A DNA stretch of 64,000 nucleotides from Micromonospora lutea (GCF_016863535.1 NZ_BOPB01000013.1:277187-341186), one strand, 5' to 3'. Shown: positions 8,195-17,083, numbered from the stretch's first letter. The notes: generated by a model from the letters alone, not told the origin. Translations and numbers: made by a program.

Positions 8195-9226
8195 TCACCG
8201 CGCCACCACCTGGAGCTCGTTGATCTCGATTTCGACCGGGCCGGTCGTGCGGGTGACCCCGCCGATGCTTCCGCTGTCACCGCCGTTGCTGGTCCACGTC
8301 ACCGACCAGTGCGTGGTCGCCCGGACCGTGTACGTGTCCGCCCGGGTGTAGCCGCTGTCATAGCCGCAGTCGGGGGACGGCTGCCCGGCATGCGAACCTC
8401 GGCGGTCGTACGGGGTGCCGGGGCCGGTGCAGATGACCTCGTCGCCGTTGTCCATGTCCCAGACCACCCGGTCCACCTCGGCCTGGATCGTCACGGTCAG
8501 GCCGCGATCCGTGGCCTCGGCGCTCAACGGGCCGAACTGGTTGGCACCTCGTTCGGCCCACATCCAGACCGGCAGACCGACCAGTCCGGGGCCGACGGAC
8601 TTGCGTGGCGCGACCGCCGCCCGGGGTGCGAGCAGGGTGATCGAGGCGAACGCCCGGCGGGCCAGCTCCTCCGGATCCGGCGGGGCGCCGAAGCCCGGCG
8701 GTGGCGTGTCCAGCAGCTCGAGGGTTCCCTGACCCAGAGCACCACCGTTGCAGCTCTTCAGGTACCACTGCTGTCCCTCGGGGGGTTCCGTGGGCGGCGA
8801 CTCGGCAAGCTTGTAGTAGCAGCCGTCGCCGCTGTTGAACCACCCGAGCAGGTCGTCGTAGCAGGGGATGGTGCGGCCTTCCCACTGGCAGACACCGCTG
8901 CCGCCCCCGCCGCCGTTGTTGCCGCCGCCGTTGTCGCCACCGTTGCCGCCGCCACCAGGCGTACCCGGGTCGTCGTCCCAGACGTTGCAGTTCGGTTGGG
9001 CCGGTGGACATTCGGCACCGGGGTCGGCTGCGGTCGCCGGGACCGCGCCGGCGCCTGCCAGCAGCAGCGCCAGCGCGCCGCCGAGCAGGACCCGCCGGAG
9101 ATCGACGGTACGGGCGGCGAACGGTCGGCGTCGGTGGCTTGCCGGCACCGGGCCAGGTCGGCCGGGCGAGCTGACCCGGTCGGCGTGCCGTTCGTGGCCG
9201 CGACTGCCGCTCCACCCGGTCAGCAC
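8195..9226 (-). CDS. Secreted protein of the Tad operon with PKD-like C-terminal region
   Basis: About 343 residues from a GTG at 9226 that overlaps the stop of the preceding lipoprotein gene (GTGCTGA). A long basic N-region precedes a signal-peptide core (LLGGALALLLAGAGAVPATAA). The mature protein has a Gly/Asn-rich low-complexity linker, a Cys-containing segment (VCQWEGRTIPCYDDLLGW) and a C-terminal domain with WDMDNGDEVICTGPGTPY, reminiscent of PKD-like modules of actinobacterial pilus operons. The enzymatic role is unknown. It is probably a surface component linked to the pilus. Confidence 0.7.
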   Translation of the reverse strand: MLTGWSGSRGHERHADRVSSPGRPGPVPASHRRRPFAARTVDLRRVLLGGALALLLAGAGAVPATAADPGAECPPAQPNCNVWDDDPGTPGGGGNGGDNGGGNNGGGGGSGVCQWEGRTIPCYDDLLGWFNSGDGCYYKLAESPPTEPPEGQQWYLKSCNGGALGQGTLELLDTPPPGFGAPPDPEELARRAFASITLLAPRAAVAPRKSVGPGLVGLPVWMWAERGANQFGPLSAEATDRGLTVTIQAEVDRVVWDMDNGDEVICTGPGTPYDRRGSHAGQPSPDCGYDSGYTRADTYTVRATTHWSVTWTSNGGDSGSIGGVTRTTGPVEIEINELQVVAR

Positions 9227-9789
9227 GGCTGGTCCTGGTGCGCCGCGCCGCTGCTGATCCGCCAGCGACCGTCGGGATAACGGGCCGCCGTGGCGGTGGC
9301 CAGATGACGGGAGCCACGGGTGCCCGGGACGACCTTGTCGTCGGCGAGGTAGACCAGCCGGTAGTTGCTGGCGTCGACGCAGTCCTGGATCTCGACCGTG
9401 GGCGGGTCGGCTTCCAGGTCCATCGAGATGACGGTGGGACCTTCGGAGCGCAGCGTGCCGGCGCTGACGGCGCCGTTCTGGCGGGCCTGCCGCAGGCTGA
9501 ACCGGACCCTGGTCAGCAGTGGGTCGGCGAGGAACCGGGTCAGCTCCGGCTCCTGCGGGTCGCTGCGCCGACTCGCGGTCCGGGATGCCGCGAGGTAGCC
9601 GGAGTAGGCCGCCAACGCCGCCTTCTCCGCAGCCGCCTCGTCGGCGACCCGCTCGGCGCCAGCGGAGTTGTTCCGTTCGGGTGCTGCGGCGGTGGATGCT
9701 TCCTGGGTGCTGCCGCAGGCGGTGCTCGTGCCGACCGTGGCGACCGCGACCAGGCTGGCCGTCCAGCGGCTCAGTTGCCGTGCTCGCAC
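9220..9789 (-). CDS. Putative lipoprotein, first gene of the Tad operon
   Basis: About 189 residues from a GTG at 9789 behind GAGGAGGGC; a longer ATG start at 9888 lacks such a site. The N-terminus is a short signal (SLVAVATVGTSTACGS) whose Cys could be lipidated, although the lipobox is weak. The mature part is mostly polar and ends with YPDGRWRISSG, like the small NTF2-like domains of secreted actinobacterial proteins. It is the promoter-proximal gene of the pilus operon; its function is unknown. Confidence 0.65.
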   Translation of the reverse strand: MRARQLSRWTASLVAVATVGTSTACGSTQEASTAAAPERNNSAGAERVADEAAAEKAALAAYSGYLAASRTASRRSDPQEPELTRFLADPLLTRVRFSLRQARQNGAVSAGTLRSEGPTVISMDLEADPPTVEIQDCVDASNYRLVYLADDKVVPGTRGSRHLATATAARYPDGRWRISSGAAHQDQPC

Positions 9790-10364
9790 CTCGTGCCCTC
9801 CTCGGTGCCGCCCGGCGGACGCCGTCGCCGGGCCGTGCGGTAGCGCGACCGGACGGGATCCCTCCGGCCTGTTCATGCGCAGCCACATTTACGTTTACGG
9901 ATCTCCTGTGAATGCACTGGCCTGGCTGCTCGTTGGTAGTGGACGTGGGTTGCGTCACATCCAAGGGGCGAGCATAGGCTGACGCCGGCCGATGCAACAG
10001 AGGCAATTCATACGAACACTCAGAGTTATGAAGGGTGGTGGCGCGGCGTGGTTACCGGAAGGTTGCCGACCTTGATCGGCTCGGGGTGCGGCTCGGGTGG
10101 GCGCGGACGGCGACCCGGACGATCCCACTGCCGACTGGGTACGCGACGGACCAGTCGCAATGGGGCGGGAAATGGCAATCGGTCCGATCCGTCCCCCGGA
10201 AAAACGCCGCGAATTGGTCGTCGATTGCGGTTCATGGGATTTGCATCAACTGATAGCTGGCATTCACGCCGACCCTCGAACAGCGGTATGACAATGGGTG
10301 CCGGAGCTCGGGACCGCCACTCGAACCGACTGGCCACACTACCCTCCGTAAGGGGGTTGATGAC
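9790..10364 (+). other. Intergenic region between divergent Tad operon and prepilin peptidase
   Basis: About 575 bp without a gene I can support. It must hold the promoters of the minus-strand Tad operon and of the divergent prepilin peptidase gene. The segment around 10140-10300 is visibly less GC-rich than the flanking genes. A weak reading frame at 10097-10291 has no ribosome site. I see no palindrome or repeat strong enough to name an operator. Confidence 0.4.
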
Positions 10365-11168
10365 ATGACCCGGCAACCCGCGTCGCCGGCACCTCCGGAC
10401 CGCACCGTCACGCCGGACGTGCCGCCGTCGGGGAACGCGCCTCGACCGTGGCAGCTCGCCGCCGCCGCGCTGTCGATCACCCCGCTGTTGCGGTACGCCG
10501 TCGCCCGACACGCCGTACCTCCGGGAACCGATCGCCGGGCCGGCTGCGACGCTTGCGGCGCGCCGATCAGCCTGCACCGCCCATGGCCGGCGCTCGGCCC
10601 GACCGCCCGCTGCGGTGGCTGCGGCGCACGGGTCGGTGCGCCGCCAGCCATCGTCGAACTGACCGTCCTGGCCGCCGTGGCCGCGCTGCTGCTGGCCCGT
10701 CCACCCGCGGTCGAGGTGGTCGTCGCGGCGTGGTGGTTGGCCTTCGCGGTGCCGTTGCTCTTCATCGACCTCGCGGTGCACCGGCTGCCGGACCGGCTGA
10801 CCGTGCCGGCGGCCGCCGGCGTCTGGCTGCTGCTCGGGCTGGCCGCGCTGACCGGTGCCGGGGCCGCGCCGTGGCTGCGTGCCATCGGCGCCGGGCTCGG
10901 GATGGCGCTCTTCTTCGCCGCCACCACCCTGCTGCTCGGTACGCGAGGCTTCGGCATCGGCGACGCCAAGCTGGCGCTGAGCGCGGGCGCCCTGCTGGGC
11001 TGGTACGGCTGGAGCCTGCCGGTGCTCGGGCTGCTCCTCGCACTCACCCTCTCCGGACTGGTCGCCCTGGCCCTGCTGATCAGTGGCCGGGCCAGCTGGT
11101 CGAGCCACCTGCCGTTCGGGCCGTACCTGGTCCTCGGCACGCTCGGCGCGTTACTGCTGGTGTGGTGA
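10365..11168 (+). CDS. Prepilin peptidase (type IV leader peptidase family)
   Basis: 267 residues, polytopic. Two CxxC pairs near residues 60-86 (CDACG, CGGCG) form the zinc-binding cytoplasmic loop of PilD-type enzymes. The two catalytic aspartates are in LFIDLAVHRLPDRLT (near 134) and GIGDAKLA (near 198). It cleaves and may methylate the pilin leaders of the Tad operon, which it faces divergently. The ATG at 10365 follows a GTAAGGGGG stretch. Tad loci usually use a smaller TadV enzyme without the Cys loop, so the full PilD-like form is notable. Confidence 0.85.
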   Translation: MTRQPASPAPPDRTVTPDVPPSGNAPRPWQLAAAALSITPLLRYAVARHAVPPGTDRRAGCDACGAPISLHRPWPALGPTARCGGCGARVGAPPAIVELTVLAAVAALLLARPPAVEVVVAAWWLAFAVPLLFIDLAVHRLPDRLTVPAAAGVWLLLGLAALTGAGAAPWLRAIGAGLGMALFFAATTLLLGTRGFGIGDAKLALSAGALLGWYGWSLPVLGLLLALTLSGLVALALLISGRASWSSHLPFGPYLVLGTLGALLLVW

Positions 11169-11190
11169 ATCACGCTGCTGGTGTGGTGAA
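11154..11190 (+). repeat. Tandem duplication of 16 bp at the prepilin peptidase stop codon
   Basis: CTGCTGGTGTGGTGAA occurs at 11154-11169 and again at 11175-11190, a 21-bp period. The first copy contains the last codons and stop of the prepilin peptidase gene. It looks like a recent slippage duplication that left the reading frame intact. Confidence 0.7.
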
Positions 11191-11231
11191 CCGACCGGCG
11201 GGGAACTGTCAGCCCGCAGGGACCGTCGGAC

Positions 11232-13634
11232 ATGCCTGGAGGCGATGTGCAGCCCAATCCCGACCGGTCGTCTCCGGAGGTCGACGAGCCGCAGCCCGAC
11301 GAGCGGTGGCGGATCCGGCGGACCTGGGACGACCTGGACCGGCTCGGTGAGACCGAGTCGGTCTTCGCGTTGAGCAACGGCTGGCTGGGTTGGCGCGGCA
11401 CCCTCGACGAGGGCGACCCGGTCGACATGCCGGGCAGCTACCTCAACGGGTTGCACGAATGCCGGGAGCTGACCTATCCCGAGGACGGCTACGCCTTCCC
11501 ACAGCTCAGTGACACCGTCATCAGTGCGCCGAACGCCACGCTGGTGCGGCTCTGGGTCGGTGACGAGCCGCTGGACCTGCGCACCGGCACGGTAGTCGCC
11601 CACGAGCAGGTGCTGGACCTGCGCGCCGGCGTGATCGAACGGCGCACCGAATGGATCTCGCCGGCCGGGGACGGGGTGCGGGTACGCAGCACCCGGCTGG
11701 TGTCGCTGCGCCGCCGCCGGGTCGGTGCCGTCGACTGGACCGTGGAACCCCTGGACGGGCCGGTCGACGTGCGGATCTGCGCGGACCTGCTGGCCAACGA
11801 GCGCGTCCCGGACCGCGGCGACGACCCTCGGGCCGCCTCGCTGATCCAGGACCCGCTCGCCGCCGAGCTGCATCGGGTCGACGGTGCCGACGCGCTGCTG
11901 GTGCACCGTACCGAACGCAGCGGGCAGCGGGTCGCGGTCGCGGTCGCGCACCGGACGGCGGTGCCGGAGCACATCACCACCGGGGTCGACGCGACGCCCG
12001 ACCGGATCCGACTCACCCTCATCGGGTCGCTGCGACCCGGCGAGCGGGCACAGCTGACCAAGTTCGCGGCATACGAGTGGGCGCCCGTCGCCGACTCCTC
12101 GGTCGAGGAACTGGCCGGCCAGGTCACCGTCGAGGCGGACGCCGCGCGCGCCGCCGGCTTCGCCGGCCTGCTCGCCGAACACCGGGCCGCCCTCGCCAGC
12201 GCCTGGCGCGCCGCCGACGTGGTGCTCGACGGCGACGAGGAGCTGCAACTGGCCATCCGATTCGCGATGTTCCACCTGATCCAGGCGGGGCGCACGGACG
12301 GGGACCGGGCCATCGCCGCCAAGGGACTGACCGGCAACGGCTACGACGGGCACGTCCTCTGGGACACCGAGGGGTACGTGCTGCCGGTGCTCACCTACAT
12401 CGCGCCGGACGTGGCCCGGTCGGCGCTGCGTTGGCGGCACGCGCACCTGCCGCAGGCGTTCGACCGCGCGGCGGAGCTACGGCTCACCGGTGCCACCTTT
12501 CCCTGGCGGACCATCAGCGGCCGGGAGTGCTCCGGCTACTGGCCGGCCGGCACCGCCGGGCTGCACGTCAACGCCGACATCGCCGACGCGGTCCTGCGCT
12601 ACGTCGCGGCCACCGGCGACGAGGATCTCCTGACCGGCCCCGGGCTGGAGCTGCTGGTGGCCACCGCCCGGTTGTGGCACGGCTTCGGGCACTTCACCGA
12701 CGACGGCAGCTTCCACATCGTCGGGGTGACCGGCCCGGACGAGTACTCCGCGCTGGTCGACGACAACCTGTTCACCAACCTGATGGCGCGACGGAACCTG
12801 CGCGGCGCGGCCGACGCCGTCGAACGGCACCCGGAGGCAGCCGGACGCCTGGACGTGGACCCGACCGAGGTGGCCGGTTGGCGGGCCGCCGCCGAGGCGA
12901 TGACCGTGCCGTACGACCCGAAGCGCGCGGTGCACCAGCAGGCCGCCGGGTTCACCGACCGGCCGGAGTGGAACTTCGGCGACACCGGCGACGACGACTA
13001 CCCGTTGCTGCTGCACTTCCCCTACCTGGAGCTGTACCGGCACCAGGTGGTCAAGCAGGCCGACCTGGTGCTGGCGATGCTGCGGTGCCCGGGTGAGTTC
13101 ACCGCCGAGGAGAAGGCCGCCAACTTCGCCTACTACGAGGCGCGGACGGTCCGGGACTCGTCGCTGTCCGCCGCCCCGCAGGGCGTGCTCGCCGCCGAAC
13201 TGGGCCACCTCGACCTGGCGTACGACCTGTTCGCCGAGTCGGTGCTCCAGGACCTGAAGGATCTCGGCGACAAAACCGGCGACGGGCTGCACCTGGCTTC
13301 GCTGGGCGGGGCGTGGTTGGCGCTGGTGCAGGGCTTCGGTGGGTTGCGCGACGACCGCGAGCTACTGTCGTTCGACCCGCGGCTGCCCGACCGGATCGAC
13401 CGCCTCGCGTTCAGCCTGATCTGGCACGGTCACCGGCTGCACGTCACGTTGACCGCCGACGAGGCCCGCTACGAGCTGCCGGACGCCGAGGGCGACGCCG
13501 CGATCGAGCTGTGGCACCACGGCGAGCGGCTGCGGGTGACCGCCGGCCAGTCGACGACCCGCCCCATGCCCCCGCTGCCCGACCTCGGACCCGAGCCGCC
13601 CTCCCCGCCCGGCCGCCGCCCCGCCCGTCGCTGA
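11232..13634 (+). CDS. Glycoside hydrolase family 65 disaccharide phosphorylase
   Basis: Up to 800 residues, the usual GH65 length. The N-terminal beta-sandwich carries the conserved FALSNGWLGWRG and GLHECRELTYPEDG. The (alpha/alpha)6 barrel contains WDTEGYVLPVL and VTGPDEYSALVDDN, whose Glu near residue 504 is the expected general acid. The DKTGDGLHLASLGGAW segment fits phosphate-using members. It likely phosphorolyses an alpha-glucobiose such as maltose, trehalose or kojibiose; the substrate cannot be read from sequence. The start is the ATG at 11232 or the GTG at 11247, with GGAGG between them. Confidence 0.9.
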   Translation: MPGGDVQPNPDRSSPEVDEPQPDERWRIRRTWDDLDRLGETESVFALSNGWLGWRGTLDEGDPVDMPGSYLNGLHECRELTYPEDGYAFPQLSDTVISAPNATLVRLWVGDEPLDLRTGTVVAHEQVLDLRAGVIERRTEWISPAGDGVRVRSTRLVSLRRRRVGAVDWTVEPLDGPVDVRICADLLANERVPDRGDDPRAASLIQDPLAAELHRVDGADALLVHRTERSGQRVAVAVAHRTAVPEHITTGVDATPDRIRLTLIGSLRPGERAQLTKFAAYEWAPVADSSVEELAGQVTVEADAARAAGFAGLLAEHRAALASAWRAADVVLDGDEELQLAIRFAMFHLIQAGRTDGDRAIAAKGLTGNGYDGHVLWDTEGYVLPVLTYIAPDVARSALRWRHAHLPQAFDRAAELRLTGATFPWRTISGRECSGYWPAGTAGLHVNADIADAVLRYVAATGDEDLLTGPGLELLVATARLWHGFGHFTDDGSFHIVGVTGPDEYSALVDDNLFTNLMARRNLRGAADAVERHPEAAGRLDVDPTEVAGWRAAAEAMTVPYDPKRAVHQQAAGFTDRPEWNFGDTGDDDYPLLLHFPYLELYRHQVVKQADLVLAMLRCPGEFTAEEKAANFAYYEARTVRDSSLSAAPQGVLAAELGHLDLAYDLFAESVLQDLKDLGDKTGDGLHLASLGGAWLALVQGFGGLRDDRELLSFDPRLPDRIDRLAFSLIWHGHRLHVTLTADEARYELPDAEGDAAIELWHHGERLRVTAGQSTTRPMPPLPDLGPEPPSPPGRRPARR

Positions 13635-13635
13635 G

Positions 13636-13691
13636 GTGTAAGGAAGGGCACCTTATTAACGCCTGCGGTATAGGAAGGGCCCCTTGCTAAC
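13636..13691 (+). repeat. 56-bp intergenic palindromic repeat, copy 1
   Basis: It begins 2 bp after the GH65 stop and contains two palindromic parts: AAGGAAGGGCACCTTATTAA and AGGAAGGGCCCCTTGCT. An almost identical copy (2 differences in 56 bp) lies at 52800-52855, again directly after a stop codon. The second palindrome could form a stem and act as a terminator, or the unit may be a REP-like dispersed element. Confidence 0.85.
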
Positions 13692-13793
13692 AGCACACCC
13701 TTGCGGAGTGCCGGCTGGCAACGGCGGGGCTGCCGACCCCGGTTCGGGCGCACCCGCATGGGGGCACGACCTGAGCCAGGGCCGGCGGAGTGG

Positions 13794-14519
13794 TCAGGCG
13801 GGCGCGGTGGCGGCGAGCGCCGCGTTCGCCTGCGGGGTCCCGGTGAGCGCCCGCTTCCGGACGCCGAAGATGATCAGGTAGCCGATGATCCAGAATTCGC
13901 CCACGGTCGCGGGGACCACCAGCAGGTCAGCGGCGATTCCAGCACCGGGGGCGAGGTAGCCGACGAAGGTCATGAGCAGGTAGCCCACCCCACCGGCGAC
14001 GAGGATCCAGCCGAGCGGGCGGGGCAGCCAACCCGAACGCAGCACGCACCAGCCCATCGGCATCAGCCAGAGGCCGAAGAAGAGCCCGCCGACTCCCCAC
14101 AGGTTCTCGCTGACGAGATACAGCAGTTGGACGGTGTCGGCGGTCCCGCCGACAGCCGCCCCGCCAGTCCCGCCGGTGGCCACCCCGACCGCGGTCGCGA
14201 GCATGGCGGCGCTGCCGAGGATCACGACGGCGTTGACGATGCCGAAGGCGGCGATACTGCCGGCGGCGGTGCTGTCGACGGTACGGAACAGACGGTAGAA
14301 CCAGACGGCGGCGAGCGTCTGGGTGAGGACGACGAGCAGTTCGAGTGCCACCCCCACCCGCGCCAACGACTCGTTGGCGACCAGGTTGGCGAGGGTCACG
14401 TCGGCGTCACCGGCGTCGAAGATCATGGGACGGATGGTGAGGAACCCCAGCATGCCGGCGATGCCGAGGCCGAGGTAGAACAGTCCGGTCGTACGGGCGG
14501 TGCGGATCAGCGGATGCAT
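13794..14519 (-). CDS. DUF4386 family membrane protein
   Basis: 241 residues with about six hydrophobic helices. The N-terminus RTARTTGLFYLGLGIAGMLG and the Arg-rich loop YRLFRTVDSTAAG are typical of DUF4386 integral membrane proteins of unknown function. The ATG at 14519 is preceded by AAGGGAG. It is divergent from a TetR regulator, with palindromic operators in between, so it is probably the regulated target. Confidence 0.85.
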   Translation of the reverse strand: MHPLIRTARTTGLFYLGLGIAGMLGFLTIRPMIFDAGDADVTLANLVANESLARVGVALELLVVLTQTLAAVWFYRLFRTVDSTAAGSIAAFGIVNAVVILGSAAMLATAVGVATGGTGGAAVGGTADTVQLLYLVSENLWGVGGLFFGLWLMPMGWCVLRSGWLPRPLGWILVAGGVGYLLMTFVGYLAPGAGIAADLLVVPATVGEFWIIGYLIIFGVRKRALTGTPQANAALAATAPA

Positions 14520-14557
14520 GGTGGGCTCCCTTGGTTGCGGCGGACCGGGCAGATGAG

Positions 14558-14591
14558 CCTTACGTCGTAAGGCAAATCGTACGTTGTAAGG
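14558..14591 (+). promoter_or_regulatory. Twin palindromic operator between DUF4386 and tetR genes
   Basis: CCTTACGTCGTAAGG (14558-14572) is a near-perfect 15-bp palindrome around a central T. TACGTTGTAAGG (14580-14591) repeats the same core 22 bp downstream. Their position in the 93-bp divergent spacer fits binding by two TetR dimers and control of both promoters. Binding by the neighbouring regulator is inferred. Confidence 0.65.
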
Positions 14592-14612
14592 TCAAGGAGG
14601 GGTGGGGGCCAC

Positions 14613-15308
14613 ATGGCAGCGAGGAAACGGCGGGAGCCGCTGAGCCGTGACCGGGCACTGGCCACCGCGACAGCGCTGGTGGACGCGGAGGGAATGGCGG
14701 CGCTGACGATGCGCCGGCTCGCCGCTGACCTCGGCGTCGAGGCGATGTCTCTCTATCACCATCTGCCCGGCAAGGAAGGGCTCCTGGACGGCCTCGTCGA
14801 GGCCGTCATCGCCGAGATCACCGCAGCGGCCGACCAGGCCGAGACGGATGCGGCCGGCGGAGACTGGCGTACCCGGCTCCGACTGCGTTTCCTCGCCGCA
14901 CGAACGGTCATGCTGCGGCACCCGTGGGCACCCGCACTGCTCAGCTCCCGCCCGACCATTCCCCCCGGGATCTACGGCTACTACGAAGGCATCCTCGCCA
15001 CCCTGGTCGACGGCGGCTTTTCGTACCGGATCGCCCATCGGGCGCTGCACGCGTTCGGCAGCCTGGCACTCGGCTTCGCCCAGGAGGTCTTCAAGCCCGC
15101 AGGCGAGGAGGTCGACGCCGCAGAGGCGGAACTGGCCGTGCTGGCCGAGCAACTGCCCCACCTCGGCGCGATGGTCGCCGCCGAGATGCACGCCGCCACC
15201 GACCCCACCCTGGGCTGGTGTGACAGTCAGACCGAGTTCGAGTTCACCCTCGATCTGCTCTTCGACGGCCTGGAGCAGGCTCGTGACCGATCCGCCACCG
15301 ATGGATGA
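14613..15308 (+). CDS. TetR family transcriptional regulator
   Basis: 231 residues. The N-terminal helix-turn-helix is clear (ALVDAEGMAALTMRRLAADLG, then MSLYHHLPGKEGLLDGL). The C-terminal ligand-binding domain, with FTLDLLFDGLEQ at the end, matches the TetR_C class common in actinobacteria. AAGGAGG lies upstream of the ATG. It is expected to repress itself and the divergent DUF4386 membrane protein. Confidence 0.9.
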   Translation: MAARKRREPLSRDRALATATALVDAEGMAALTMRRLAADLGVEAMSLYHHLPGKEGLLDGLVEAVIAEITAAADQAETDAAGGDWRTRLRLRFLAARTVMLRHPWAPALLSSRPTIPPGIYGYYEGILATLVDGGFSYRIAHRALHAFGSLALGFAQEVFKPAGEEVDAAEAELAVLAEQLPHLGAMVAAEMHAATDPTLGWCDSQTEFEFTLDLLFDGLEQARDRSATDG

Positions 15309-15395
15309 CAGCTGGCACCGCCAGCCGACGTTCCGAAGCCGGGCCGGATCGCCTGGATGGGCGGCGATTCACCGCGACGGCAGCCGGTGGTCAAA

Positions 15396-15977
15396 TCAGG
15401 AGCCGTTGCGCGCGTCGGTCAGCGTGGTGGGCGTGATTTTGATGTCCGTCAGGCGCGCGTCGAGCCCGTCACCAATCGGCGACTGCACGCTGAATCCGAT
15501 CCGGTGCCCGGCTACCGGCCCGAGCGTGAACAGCCGGGCGAGCGCCCACAGCGTGCCATCGTCGGAGTGGTGGAACGCGTACACCGCACCCATGCGGGAG
15601 ATCCGCAGCCAGGACCGCCCGGGCTTCGACACGGCCACCCCGTTGGCGTCGTCGGACACCTCGCGGGTCACCACGGTGACGATCATGTCGGTGCCGGCCG
15701 GTGATCGCTCCAGGGCGAGCTTCGCCCAGGTCGTCGGCCCGCCGTGGACGAACAGGGCGACCGCGTCGTAGGTTTCCGCCAGCGGCGCTTCGACCAGGGC
15801 ACTGAGCTGGAAATCGCCGTCGAGCCGGGTCAGCCTGAGCGGTGCTGATCCGGTCGGCTCGCCGCCGGCCGGATCGACGAACCAGTCCGTACGGGCCGGC
15901 GCGCTCAGCAGGCCGTTGCCGGGAAACTCGACGCGATCACCGTTGACGTCCTGCCAGTCAAGCGACTCCATCGACAT
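15396..15977 (-). CDS. DUF1349 family protein
   Basis: About 193 residues from the ATG at 15977. The sequence has the concanavalin-like DUF1349 pattern: GNGLLSAPARTDWFVDP, then YDAVALFVHGGPTTWAKLALE, RSWLRISRMGAVYAFHHSDDG and VAGHRIGFSVQSP. There is no signal peptide, so it is probably cytosolic. Members are small beta-sandwich proteins of unknown or carbohydrate-related function. An upstream TTG start would add 12 residues but lacks support. Confidence 0.8.
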   Translation of the reverse strand: MSMESLDWQDVNGDRVEFPGNGLLSAPARTDWFVDPAGGEPTGSAPLRLTRLDGDFQLSALVEAPLAETYDAVALFVHGGPTTWAKLALERSPAGTDMIVTVVTREVSDDANGVAVSKPGRSWLRISRMGAVYAFHHSDDGTLWALARLFTLGPVAGHRIGFSVQSPIGDGLDARLTDIKITPTTLTDARNGS

Positions 15978-16070
15978 GTCGGCAAGGGTGCCGGGCGTAC
16001 CCCGCGAAGACAACCCACTCGGACCGGTCCGGCCAGGTCAACCGGGCATGGAAGCGCTGCCACCCGGACG

Positions 16071-16850
16071 TCACGCGGTGCTCGTCGCGCTCAGGCGGGT
16101 GATGTCGCGTTGCAGCCGGATGATGTCGGTCATCGTGTAGAGACCCTCACCCGGCTCGGGCTCGTTGCCCAGCGGTGGCTGCTGGTGCTGGGCGGCCACG
16201 GCCAGCACCTGATTGGCGGGGTCGGGCAGGTAGTTGAGCCCGACCACCCCGAACCGGGCATGTCCCCGGTCGAGGGCGGCGGGCCGGCCGGACAACTGGC
16301 CCAACGTCGGCGGCCGGTCGAAACTGCCGGAGTAGAACTCGATGACCGGGTACGCCCTGGATGCCGCGACCTGGCGCACGAACGCCGTGTAGAACTTCGC
16401 CGCCACCTGAATGGAAATCACATCGCCGGGGCGCAGAAGTGTCAACGCGCTGGGCCGACGCGGCCGGCGAGTCAGCGCTGACGGTGGCGTGGTCAGGAAC
16501 CGCTTGATGGTCGGAGACTGCCGGGCGAAGGCGTCGGAGAGTACGACATCACGGTTGAGCGCGTCTATGGAAGTCAGTGCGTGAGCTGTGACAGCTTCAT
16601 CAGTGAGGCCGTACCTGTGCAGCAGAACAGCCAGCGCCACCCACCCGCGGTGCCGCGTATCCGGAGCGGTGTCATCGGCGTCGAGCAGACACCGCCAGCG
16701 GGCGAGGATCGGGCGAACAACGTCCGTATCGGCCCGCGACTCTTCTGGTGACCGCAGCATCTGCCAGCCCACCCACCGCGCCAGGTCCTCGTCCAATGCG
16801 CGTACGAGGAAGGGCGCGGCGAGCTTGACCAGAATCTGCTGATGCTTCAC
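16071..16850 (-). CDS. Hypothetical protein
   Basis: 259 residues; I do not recognise a family. The N-terminal half is helical and Arg/Leu-rich (KLAAPFLVRALDEDLARWVGW, HRGWVALAVLLHRYGL). The C-terminal half is a mixed segment (RPGDVISIQVAAKFYTAFVRQVAA, YPVIEFYSGSFD) and could be a small alpha/beta domain. No signal peptide or membrane helix is seen. The start is a GTG at 16850, without a strong ribosome site. Codon use matches neighbouring chromosomal genes. Confidence 0.6.
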   Translation of the reverse strand: MKHQQILVKLAAPFLVRALDEDLARWVGWQMLRSPEESRADTDVVRPILARWRCLLDADDTAPDTRHRGWVALAVLLHRYGLTDEAVTAHALTSIDALNRDVVLSDAFARQSPTIKRFLTTPPSALTRRPRRPSALTLLRPGDVISIQVAAKFYTAFVRQVAASRAYPVIEFYSGSFDRPPTLGQLSGRPAALDRGHARFGVVGLNYLPDPANQVLAVAAQHQQPPLGNEPEPGEGLYTMTDIIRLQRDITRLSATSTA

Positions 16851-16855
16851 GCCGG

Positions 16856-17029
16856 GTGAGTGTGACAGACCTGCGCACCTTGCCCTGGGCAGCGATGGAC
16901 CGGCGTCGGACTGTCGAGCGTCTGACGAGTGCCGGCGCGACCGTGCTCCGGACCGTTGACGAGCCGGAGAGGGCTTTCTACGCCGCGCTTCTACAGGACC
17001 CGGAAGGCAACGAGTTCTGCGTCGTCTGA
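16856..17029 (+). pseudogene. C-terminal remnant of a VOC (glyoxalase-like) protein
   Basis: The frame ending at 17029 reads ERLTSAGATVLRTVDEPERAFYAALLQDPEGNEFCVV. The ending QDPEGNEFCVV is the signature C-terminus of VOC-superfamily proteins, including the metal-ligand Glu. Only about the last 50 residues remain. The N-terminal module and a credible start are missing, so this is a truncated relic. Confidence 0.7.
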
Positions 17030-17083
17030 CTAGCCGACCCGCCGCGCCAGTTCAGCTCGCCGCCCACCCAGGGCAGGGATCGA

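Noticed and set aside
8195..10006. Extension of the secreted Tad protein to 603 residues
   Set aside because: The extra N-terminal part is the shadow of the lipoprotein gene; the GTG overlapping that gene's stop gives a normal signal peptide.
10097..10291. 64-codon frame in the Tad/prepilin peptidase spacer
   Set aside because: GTG start without ribosome site, no recognisable domain, mixed codon use; not enough to call a gene.
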